Shown here in pieces: positions 33,527 through 41,113 of a stretch of 64,000 nucleotides of DNA. Both the position numbers and the translations under genes were made by a program. Source of the stretch: Micromonospora parathelypteridis. Its GTDB lineage: Bacteria > Actinomycetota > Actinomycetes > Mycobacteriales > Micromonosporaceae. Where the stretch lies: contig NZ_JACHDP010000001.1 in the NCBI RefSeq assembly GCF_014201145.1, positions 3,782,001-3,846,000 of the forward strand, read 5' to 3'. The first letter of the stretch is position 1, and each line of letters begins with the position of its first letter. The notes beneath the pieces were generated by a model. The model was given only the letters and a program-made list of their open reading frames with translations, made no database searches and had not been told where the DNA came from.

Positions 33527-35121
33527 CGTGCGCACAGTTGCGCTCCCGGCCGGCCAGCGCCACCGGCAAGCTCGCCGACCTGGCCGCCGCCCACGCCGTC
33601 TTCGGCTGCCTGATCCGCGAACTTGCCCTGCCGGACGGCACCCCGAGCGTGGTCGACAATGCCGTCCGTGTGCCGCTGCGGCACCTCGGCGTCACGTTGC
33701 GCTGCGTCGTCGCCCGATCCTCACCGCTCGGCGCGCACCGCTACGCCGGCCCGGTGCAGCGGCTGACCGACGACGGACGGTGGGAGGACCTGGACGCGGA
33801 CGGCCTGGCCAGCCTGGTCGCGGCGGAACTCACCACCCGTACCGGCCTGGCGAACGACGAGTTCATCGAGCAGGTCCGGGCCAGCCGGGACACCGTGGCC
33901 CGGCTACTTGCCGAGCGACCGGCCGACGATCCGACCCCCACCGGTGATCCCGCCATCGACGCGTACGTCGACTCCGAGCAGTCACTGGTCTTCGGCCACC
34001 CGCACCACCCCACCCCGAAATGGCGCAGCGGTGACCCGGACGGTTGGCGGGCGTACGCGCCGGAGCTGCGCACGTCGTTCCGGCTGCACTGGCTCGCCGT
34101 ACCGGACGAGCTTGTCGCCGGTGCCGGACCGTTCGATCCGCTCGTGGCTGCTCTCGACCCGCCACGACCCCCGGTCGGGCACCGCGTCCTGCCGGTGCAT
34201 CCCTGGCAGCTCTCGCTCCTCCCACCGGCGCACCCACGGCTGCGCGATCTGGGGGCGGCCGGTGTGCCGGTACGGCCGACGGCGAGCGTCCGCACCCTCT
34301 ACGCCCCCGACGCCGACCTGTTCGTCAAGACCAGCCTGCACGTCCGCATCACCAACTGCCTGCGCAAGAACGCCCGGTACGAACTCGCGGGCGCGGTCGC
34401 CCTGACCGACCTGCTGGCCGGGGTGCCGATGCCGGACGGGGTGGGGCTGCTCGCCGAGCCCGCCTACCGCACTGTCGACGTGCCCGGTCCGGACGAGGCG
34501 TACGGGACGATCCTGCGCAGCGGTCTACGCCCGCACCTGCGTCCCGGGGACACCCCGCTGCTGGCGGCGGCGCTGGCCGCCACGCCGCTGCTGACACCGG
34601 ACCCGGTGGCCTGGTGGCGCGCGTACGTCGGGCTGCTGGTGCCGGCGGTGCTGCGCTGCTGGCTCAGCCACGGGGTCGTGCACGAGGCGCACCTGCAGAA
34701 CGTGGTCGTCGTGCTCGACCGGAACCGCCACCCGGTACGCATGCTGCTGCGCGATCTGGAGGGGGTCAAGCTCGACACCGAGCGGTGGGCCACCTGGCCG
34801 GACGGCATCCCACCGCAGGTTCGCTACAGCCCTCGGGACGCCCGCCGCCGGATCGTCTACTGCCTGTTCGTCAATCACCTCGGCGGCATCTGCGGGGCCC
34901 TCGCCGATGCGCGACCGGGCATCGAGCAGCGACTGTGGCGCGAGTTGCGGGCCGTCGTCGAGGCGGTGGCCGCCGACCTCGACGATCCGCCCGAGCTGCG
35001 CGCGCTGCTGCACGGTGAGCCGCTGGTGGCCAAGGCGAACCTGCTGGTCCGATGGCGGCGTGACGCGGACCGGGCCGCACCGTTCGTGCCGGTGCCCAAC
35101 CCGTTGGGCCGGCCACGGTGA
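33523..35121 (+). CDS. IucA/IucC-family NIS synthetase 2
   Basis: A 532-residue ligase with intact family motifs: GHPHHPTPKWRSGD (about residue 157), SFRLHWLAVPDELV, LPVHPWQLSLLPPAHP, TASVRTLYAPDADLFVKTSL with ATP/substrate-binding residues, then HGVVHEAHLQNVVVVL and LLRDLEGVKLDTERW. It condenses a citrate- or dicarboxylate-type unit with an amine or alcohol. It shares fold but little sequence with synthetase 1, suggesting two different steps. ATG at 33523 overlaps the previous stop (ATGA) and its TGA overlaps the decarboxylase GTG. Confidence 0.93.
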   Translation: MTCAQLRSRPASATGKLADLAAAHAVFGCLIRELALPDGTPSVVDNAVRVPLRHLGVTLRCVVARSSPLGAHRYAGPVQRLTDDGRWEDLDADGLASLVAAELTTRTGLANDEFIEQVRASRDTVARLLAERPADDPTPTGDPAIDAYVDSEQSLVFGHPHHPTPKWRSGDPDGWRAYAPELRTSFRLHWLAVPDELVAGAGPFDPLVAALDPPRPPVGHRVLPVHPWQLSLLPPAHPRLRDLGAAGVPVRPTASVRTLYAPDADLFVKTSLHVRITNCLRKNARYELAGAVALTDLLAGVPMPDGVGLLAEPAYRTVDVPGPDEAYGTILRSGLRPHLRPGDTPLLAAALAATPLLTPDPVAWWRAYVGLLVPAVLRCWLSHGVVHEAHLQNVVVVLDRNRHPVRMLLRDLEGVKLDTERWATWPDGIPPQVRYSPRDARRRIVYCLFVNHLGGICGALADARPGIEQRLWRELRAVVEAVAADLDDPPELRALLHGEPLVAKANLLVRWRRDADRAAPFVPVPNPLGRPR

Positions 35122-36263
35122 CGAGACCGGTCTACGTCCACGACCTCGACGCGCTGACCGCGCAGGCCACAGCCATCCGGGCGGCGCTGCCCCGGCAGGT
35201 CGAGCTGCTCTACGCGGTCAAGGCCAACCCGGACCCCGGCGTGCTGCGTACCCTCGCTCCGATCGTCGACGGGTTCGAGGCCGCGAGCCGTGGCGAACTG
35301 CGGAGGTTGGCCGAGGTGCTGCCGGGCCGGCCCCCGGCCGCGTACGCCGGGCCGGGCAAGACCGACGCGGACCTCGCCGCCGCCCTCGCTGCCGGCGTGC
35401 GCCGCATCCACGTCGAGTCGCCCGCCGAGCTTCGGCGACTCGGCGCGCTGGCCACCGCCTCGGGCCGGTCCGCCCAGGTGCTGCTGCGGGTGAACCTGCC
35501 GGTCGCCGCGCCCGGCGCGAGCCTGCTCATGGGTGGCGGACCCAGCCCGTTCGGCATGGACCCGGCCGACGTGGTCGAGTGCGTCCGCCGCCCGCCCGCA
35601 GGCATCGACGTACGCGGAATCCACGCCCACCTGGCCAGCGGGTTGGACGCGCCGCTCGCCGCCACGGTCGCCGCCGCCGTGGTTCGCTGGGCCGCCGCGG
35701 AGATGGGCGCCGTCGAGGTCGACGTCGGCGGAGGCATGGCCGTGGACTACGCCGACCCGGCGGCGCGATTCGACTGGGCCGACTACGGCCGGGCGCTGGC
35801 CGGCGTCCTCGAAGCGCACCCGGGGGTGCGGCTGCGCATCGAGCCGGGCCGGTCGGTGACCGCCTACTGCGGGGCGTACCTCACCGAGGTCATCGACGTG
35901 AAGCGCTCCTACGGCGAGTGGTTCGTGGTGGTCGCCGGCGGCACCCACCACCTGCGCACACCGGCGGCGAAGGGGCACCCGCAGCCGTTCACCGTGCACC
36001 GGCGCCGCGGCCCTGACGGCCCGCACACCGACGGAGGGCCGGTCACTGTGGTCGGGCAGCTCTGCACCCCGAAGGACGTGTTGTCCCGATCGACCACCGC
36101 CGGGCCGATCGGCGTGGGTGACGTGCTGGCCTTCGCCATGGCCGGCGCGTACGCCTGGAACATCAGCCACCGCGACTTCCTGCTGCACGAACCGCCGCTC
36201 TTTCGCACCGGTGACCCGGAGGAACTGGCCGGTGAGTGGGCCGCCCGACCGCCGGGATCGTGA
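35118..36263 (+). CDS. PLP-dependent fold-III amino acid decarboxylase
   Basis: A 381-residue decarboxylase of the LysA/ODC class. The PLP Lys is in LLYAVKANPDPGVL (about residue 35). FEAASRGELRRLAE, GPGKTDADLAAA, IHAHLASGLDAPL, DVGGGMAVDYADP and EPGRSVTAYCGAYLTEV follow, and CTPKDVLSRS completes the second active-site loop. In related NIS loci such an enzyme decarboxylates a citryl-diamino-acid intermediate or supplies a diamine (as SbnH does for staphyloferrin B). Its place after both synthetases favours the former. GTG start overlaps the upstream stop. Last gene of the biosynthetic operon. Confidence 0.9.
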   Translation: MTRPVYVHDLDALTAQATAIRAALPRQVELLYAVKANPDPGVLRTLAPIVDGFEAASRGELRRLAEVLPGRPPAAYAGPGKTDADLAAALAAGVRRIHVESPAELRRLGALATASGRSAQVLLRVNLPVAAPGASLLMGGGPSPFGMDPADVVECVRRPPAGIDVRGIHAHLASGLDAPLAATVAAAVVRWAAAEMGAVEVDVGGGMAVDYADPAARFDWADYGRALAGVLEAHPGVRLRIEPGRSVTAYCGAYLTEVIDVKRSYGEWFVVVAGGTHHLRTPAAKGHPQPFTVHRRRGPDGPHTDGGPVTVVGQLCTPKDVLSRSTTAGPIGVGDVLAFAMAGAYAWNISHRDFLLHEPPLFRTGDPEELAGEWAARPPGS

Positions 36264-36379
36264 CCTCGGTCCGCTTCGTTCCACAATGGAATGCAGGGGC
36301 AAAATCTGTGGCGGCCGTCGATACGATGACGCCGACCGGCGCCGACACAGGCTCCGTCATGGGGGAGGTCAACGTCCAG

Positions 36380-39232
36380 ATGAAACGCATCGGTTCAGCG
36401 ATGCTGGCAATGGCGGTCGGTGTCACCACCGCCGTCCTGGCCACCGGCCAGCCGGCCCTCGCCGCCACCTCGGCCAATTCACCTCTGTCGAGCTGGGCGT
36501 ATCTCGACTCGCAGAGCCCGACGAAGAAGTTCGTCAACCCGAGCGTCGCGCCGCCCGTCGGCACACTTGTCGACAGCGCAAACAAGGCACACACCTACCG
36601 CTCCTACTTCACCTACGACCTGACCCAGCTCAAGGGCGCGGTGGTGCACAACTCGTACCTCTACACCAATGAGGACACGGTCACCGACTGCTCTGCCGCC
36701 GCGACGATCGAGGTGTGGCGTACCTCCGCGGTCAAGTCCGGGACGACCTGGAACAACCCGCCCGCCGAGCTTGAGAAGTTGATTTCCGCCGACCGCGGCC
36801 CGGGTTCCATCTACTGCCCCGGCTTCCTGGGCATCGACATGGTGTCGACCCTCAACGCCGCGCTCAGCCGGCGCGACAAGTCGATCACCATCGAATACCG
36901 GATCACGGCAGCCCAGGAGACGGACCCGCGCGCCGGCCGCACCTTTCAGCAGCCGACGCTGAGCTCCACCTCGAACTACCCGCCGACTGTGACCGACCCG
37001 CGCCTCGAGGCTCCGGACCGGCCGTGCGGCACGGTCACCAAGCCGTCGCCAGCGGCGGCGTCAACCCTGTTCAGGGCTACCGCGAACGACCCCGACGAGG
37101 ACGACTACCCGTCGATCCTCTACGCGATCTGGCCGGTCGACCATCCGGACCAGCGCCGTGAGTTCTACAGCTACAACTTCGTCACGGACCTCAGTCAATA
37201 CACCCACGGTGAGCTCCTCGCCTGGCAGGCCCGCGCCAGTGACTACTACGACGCCGGCCCGTGGAGCAAGGTCTGCTACATCGTCATGGACAAGGCGGCA
37301 CCGGCCAACCCGCCGGCGGTCTCCTCGAAGCTCTACCCCGAGGGCGGAACGCCCGGCGGCGGCAGCGGTCTCAAGGGCAAGTTCCGCCTCGACGCGGACG
37401 GCGACCGCGACGTGGTCGCCTTCGCGTGGCGTGACTCGATGGGTGACTCCGGTCAGATCAAGGCGCGTCGCCCGGGCGGTTCGGCCATCCTCGAATACAC
37501 CCCGAAGCGGGACTGGTTGGAGGAGCTCTACGTCAACTCGATCGATGCGGCGGGCAACCGTGGGCCGGAGAGGACCTACCGGTTCTGGATCGCCGACACC
37601 GCGCCGAGCGCGCAGATCGAGCTGGGTGGGGTCGGGCTGCCGAGCACGATCACGCTCTCCGCGCCGAAGCCCGAGACGACCGCCTTCGGCTATCAGATCA
37701 AGGGTGCCCCTGAGTCCCGGGTGCCGGCCGTCGACGGTAAGGCGACCGGGCAGCTCACCTTCACCGAGGTCGGCGAGGTCGAGGTCGTCGTCAGCAGCTA
37801 CGCGAAGAACAAACTGATCGGGCAGGACACCCTGCGGATCATGGTCACCGACGCCCCCGGGGTCGAGTCCGCCGAGTTCAACTTCGACAGCGAGCCGATC
37901 GCCGGCAAGACCGGTTCGTTCACGTTCACGCCGCGCATCACCGACGTCGTTTCCTACGAGTACGCCCTGGACGACACCCTGCAGACCGTGCCGGCGGCGG
38001 CGGACGACACCGCCGTGGTGCCGTGGACGGCGACCGCGGGATGGCACACCATGGTCGTACGGTCGGTGCAGGCGGACGGCTCGAAGTCCTTGGAGACCTA
38101 CTACCAGTTCAGCGTCCTCGATCCGGTCCCGTCCGTGTTCTCGCCGACACTGGAACACCTGACGCGGATCGACGGCGTCGGCCTGCCAGTGGAGTTCTAT
38201 CTGAACAGCCAGCTGCCGAACGTGACCGGCTACGTCTACCGGTTCGACGGCGGCCCGGAAACCATCGTCGACTCCTACGGTGCCAGCGTGACGATCAACG
38301 TCACGCCGGTGCACACCGGCGACAACACGCTGCTCGTCCGGGCGCTGCTGGCTGACGGCACCCGGTCGCCCGAGAAGAGCTTCACCTGGCAGCCGTTCGA
38401 GGCACCGGTCATCGTCACCGACCCGCCGAACGGTGGCGCGGCCGCTCAGCCGATGACGCTGACGTTCCGTTCGGCGCTACCGGACACCAAGGAGTTCCGC
38501 TATTCGCTGGACTTCGGCGAATACCAGGTCATCGCGGCGGGGCCGGACGGCACGGCGACCGTGTCGTTCACACCGCAGTGGGATGGCTGGTTCTCGGCCC
38601 GGGTCACCGGTATCGCTCAGGACGGCACGACGTCGCCGGAACGCGAGATGACCGTCCCGGTCCGCGACACCCGGGTTTCGGTGTGGAGCCAGTACAACGA
38701 GTGGAACCCGAGGGGCGGCATCGGCGTGCCCGGCGACTTCGCCCTCAGCACCTCCTGGACGCCGGAGGTGGTGGAGTACCGCTACCGGCTCAACGATGGC
38801 CCGGAGCTGAGCGCACCCAGAGGGGACAGCTGGAACACCCTGGTCACGCTCGTGCCGGACCGTAACGGGCTCAACACCCTCACCGTGCGGGGTCGCACCT
38901 CGGACGGCCGGCTCTCCCCGGTCACCGAATACGCGTTCCAGGTCGGCACCGCGCCGCACGTCTTCTCCGAGACGTACCCGCGGGACACGCCCGGCGGGGG
39001 AGTCGGCGTCGAAGGCCGCTTCGAGTTCAGTGGCGGCACGGCCGGGATCACGTCCTTCGAGTACACGATCGGCGGCACCGCGGGCACGGTCGCCGCCGAC
39101 GCGCAGGGCCGTGCGTCGATCACCTGGACCCCGACCGAGGCGACCAGCCTCTACCTGGTCGTCAAGGGGCACAAGGCGGACGGCAGCGTGACCGACGAGG
39201 CCGGGTACTACATCTCGGTTAATCCGGGCTGA
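36380..39232 (+). CDS. Large secreted protein with DNRLRE-like N-domain and Ig-like repeats
   Basis: A 950-residue exported protein. MKRIGSAMLAMAVGVTTAVLATGQPALA is a signal peptide. Residues 30-230 resemble the DNRLRE-type beta-sandwich of secreted actinobacterial proteins (SWAYLDSQSPTK, YLYTNEDTVTDCSAAATIEVWR). The rest is at least six ~95-residue Ig-like repeats, each starting near a G(V/I)G(L/V)P-like turn and containing YxYxLDxG (GVGLPVEFYLNSQLPNV, GGIGVPGDFALSTSW, GGGVGVEGRFEFSGG). No membrane anchor or catalytic motif. ATG at 36380 chosen for GGGGGAGG 11 bases upstream and signal-peptide start. A terminator follows. Confidence 0.85.
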   Translation: MKRIGSAMLAMAVGVTTAVLATGQPALAATSANSPLSSWAYLDSQSPTKKFVNPSVAPPVGTLVDSANKAHTYRSYFTYDLTQLKGAVVHNSYLYTNEDTVTDCSAAATIEVWRTSAVKSGTTWNNPPAELEKLISADRGPGSIYCPGFLGIDMVSTLNAALSRRDKSITIEYRITAAQETDPRAGRTFQQPTLSSTSNYPPTVTDPRLEAPDRPCGTVTKPSPAAASTLFRATANDPDEDDYPSILYAIWPVDHPDQRREFYSYNFVTDLSQYTHGELLAWQARASDYYDAGPWSKVCYIVMDKAAPANPPAVSSKLYPEGGTPGGGSGLKGKFRLDADGDRDVVAFAWRDSMGDSGQIKARRPGGSAILEYTPKRDWLEELYVNSIDAAGNRGPERTYRFWIADTAPSAQIELGGVGLPSTITLSAPKPETTAFGYQIKGAPESRVPAVDGKATGQLTFTEVGEVEVVVSSYAKNKLIGQDTLRIMVTDAPGVESAEFNFDSEPIAGKTGSFTFTPRITDVVSYEYALDDTLQTVPAAADDTAVVPWTATAGWHTMVVRSVQADGSKSLETYYQFSVLDPVPSVFSPTLEHLTRIDGVGLPVEFYLNSQLPNVTGYVYRFDGGPETIVDSYGASVTINVTPVHTGDNTLLVRALLADGTRSPEKSFTWQPFEAPVIVTDPPNGGAAAQPMTLTFRSALPDTKEFRYSLDFGEYQVIAAGPDGTATVSFTPQWDGWFSARVTGIAQDGTTSPEREMTVPVRDTRVSVWSQYNEWNPRGGIGVPGDFALSTSWTPEVVEYRYRLNDGPELSAPRGDSWNTLVTLVPDRNGLNTLTVRGRTSDGRLSPVTEYAFQVGTAPHVFSETYPRDTPGGGVGVEGRFEFSGGTAGITSFEYTIGGTAGTVAADAQGRASITWTPTEATSLYLVVKGHKADGSVTDEAGYYISVNPG

Positions 39233-39270
39233 TCGATTCCCGGTGCGTTTAGCTCCACCATTGATCGGAT

Positions 39271-39307
39271 GACGCCCCGCAGGCCGGGTAACCGCCTGCG
39301 GGGCGTC
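39271..39307 (+). terminator. Hairpin terminator after the secreted repeat protein
   Basis: A perfect 13-bp stem GACGCCCCGCAGG (39271-39283) pairs with CCTGCGGGGCGTC (39295-39307) around an 11-base loop, 39 bases after the stop codon of the secreted protein. Confidence 0.85.
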
Positions 39308-39461
39308 ACCGTCTCGACGCACTCCGGTCTCCGCGTCGGTGCGACGGACGGCTGACGCGGCGGCGGCGCACGTCGACGAGCGGTCGGAGCGGATTTCTGG
39401 CACCGTTGGTACGGCGCGCAGTGTCGCCGAGCTGCCGGTGACGCCGTATCGAGGGGGTTTC

Positions 39462-39812
39462 GTGGACTTCACGCTGTCGACGCGGCAGGGGCGGATCGGC
39501 ACAGTGGTGGAGGTCGCTGGCGACCTGGACATGAGCACCACACCCGAACTGCGTGACCAGCTGCGCAAGCTGGTGGAGAGCGGCGCCCAGGTGGTGGTGG
39601 TCGACCTGACCGGGGTCGGATTCATGGACTCCAGTGGCCTCGGCGTGCTCGTGGTCGCCTACAAGGACCTGCGGGAACGGAACGGTCGGCTCGCCCTGGC
39701 CGGAGTCAGTGAGCCGGTGCGTACGGTGTTGTCGATCACCTCGGTGGACCGGGTCATCGGCATCTTCGAGACGGTGCACGACGCCGAGGAGGCATCCGCC
39801 GCGGTGTCGTGA
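39462..39812 (+). CDS. STAS-domain anti-sigma factor antagonist
   Basis: A 116-residue anti-anti-sigma factor. TVVEVAGDLDMSTTPELRDQL and VVVVDLTGVGFMDSSGLGVLVVAYKDLRE are the STAS core; the phospho-acceptor Ser is in MDSSGLG. LALAGVSEPVRTVLSITSVDRVIGIFET ends the domain. When unphosphorylated it would bind an RsbW-type anti-sigma and free a SigB/SigF factor. GTG start at 39462, 6 bases after GAGGGGG; the longer frame upstream is Arg/Ala-rich and not STAS-like. It is convergent with, and 6 bases from, the PP2C phosphatase at 39819, its likely activator. Confidence 0.93.
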   Translation: MDFTLSTRQGRIGTVVEVAGDLDMSTTPELRDQLRKLVESGAQVVVVDLTGVGFMDSSGLGVLVVAYKDLRERNGRLALAGVSEPVRTVLSITSVDRVIGIFETVHDAEEASAAVS

Positions 39813-39818
39813 TCACCG

Positions 39819-41066
39819 TCACCAAGGAAGGCTGCTGGCGCGGTCGGTGTCAGCGCCAGCAATGCTCGATCGCGGCCCGTGGCCGCCGTACCAGTCGACG
39901 ATGAGCAGGGTGGCGTCGTCGGCCAGGATCGGTCCGGCGGTTGCCAGCACCGCGTCGGACAGCGCCCGGACCGCCTCACGGGGATGCAGGTGGGCGATGC
40001 GGAGCAGGGCGGCGGGCAGGTCCAAGTCGGCGGCGTTGCGTTCGCGCATTCCGTCGGTGACGATGACCAGCCGGTCGCCGGGTAGCAGGGTGACCTCGCC
40101 GCTGCGATAGCCCTCGTCGGGAAACATGCCCAGCGGGAAGTTGGCGGGCAGTTCCAGCGGCGTGGCCCGCCCCTTCCGGACCAGCATCGGCGGAACGTGC
40201 CCGGCATTGAGCAGCTCGCAACGCCCGGTGGTCAGATCGATGCGGCCGAGCACGGCCGTCACGTAGGCGCCGCGAACGTTGGCGTGTTCGGCGACGGCAC
40301 GGTTGGCCAACTGCGCCTGAGTAATGAGGCTGTCGCCGTGGCGGCGGGTGTTGCGCAGGCTGCCCACCCCGAGGGTGGCGGTCAGAGCACTGGCCACGCC
40401 ATGGCCCATCGCGTCGGTGACGCTGACGTGCAGCGTGTCGCGGGCCACGCTGTAGTCGAAGGTGTCCCCTCCGATGCTCGCGGCCGGCTCCAGCCAACCG
40501 GAGAGGGCGAACGCGCCGGCCTCGCACGTGAACGAGGCGGGCAGCAGGCGGCGTTGGATCTCGGCGGAGAGGGTGAAAGGAGCGCTGCGCTGCCCCCACT
40601 CGAACAGGTCGGTGTGTCGGCGGTTGGCGATGACCACGAACGCCAGCGCGTGTGCGGTGCGGGCGATCCGCGCGGTCACGGCGGCGTCCGGCTCGTCGGG
40701 CAGGTCGATCTCCAGCAGGCCAATTGCCTCGCCGCGTTCGGTGACGGGTGCGAGCACCGTCCACCGGTCATCGCCGGGTAGCACCACGGCGGCCTGTTGG
40801 CGCAGCGCCTGCTCGTACGGCCCGCCGTCGAAGGGGAGAACCTCGGCGGTCTCCTCGCCCTGACGCCGGCCGGCGCGACCGATGGCCGTTTGGTGGGTCA
40901 GTCGGACCAGTGCCCGGCCGCTGAGGTCAGCGATGAGCAGCGAAACGCCGAGCGCGTTCAACGCCGCAACGATGGCGCCAGTGACGGCTTGAACCGCCTC
41001 GACCGGTGCGGCTTCCTCGGCCGCCTGCAGCATCTCGGCCAGCACGGCCTGCTCGTTCTCCTCCAC
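39819..41066 (-). CDS. PP2C-type (SpoIIE/RsbU-like) phosphatase with GAF-like domain
   Basis: A 415-residue phosphatase. Residues 20-170 look like a GAF sensor (ALGVSLLIADLSGRALVRLTHQ, VLAPVTERGEAIGLLEIDLP). The PPM domain holds SIGGDTFDYSVARDTLHVSVTDAMGHGVAS, LLNAGHVPPMLVRKG, VIVTDGMRERN and LADDATLLIVDW, with all metal-binding Asp present. Its neighbour and probable substrate is the STAS protein at 39462. GTG start at 41066. It differs in sequence from the phosphatase at 19305. Confidence 0.92.
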   Translation of the reverse strand: MEENEQAVLAEMLQAAEEAAPVEAVQAVTGAIVAALNALGVSLLIADLSGRALVRLTHQTAIGRAGRRQGEETAEVLPFDGGPYEQALRQQAAVVLPGDDRWTVLAPVTERGEAIGLLEIDLPDEPDAAVTARIARTAHALAFVVIANRRHTDLFEWGQRSAPFTLSAEIQRRLLPASFTCEAGAFALSGWLEPAASIGGDTFDYSVARDTLHVSVTDAMGHGVASALTATLGVGSLRNTRRHGDSLITQAQLANRAVAEHANVRGAYVTAVLGRIDLTTGRCELLNAGHVPPMLVRKGRATPLELPANFPLGMFPDEGYRSGEVTLLPGDRLVIVTDGMRERNAADLDLPAALLRIAHLHPREAVRALSDAVLATAGPILADDATLLIVDWYGGHGPRSSIAGADTDRASSLPW

Positions 41067-41113
41067 CCGTCGAGCATAGGCAACTGCTGTTCCGGGCGTC
41101 CCGGCCCGATTGG

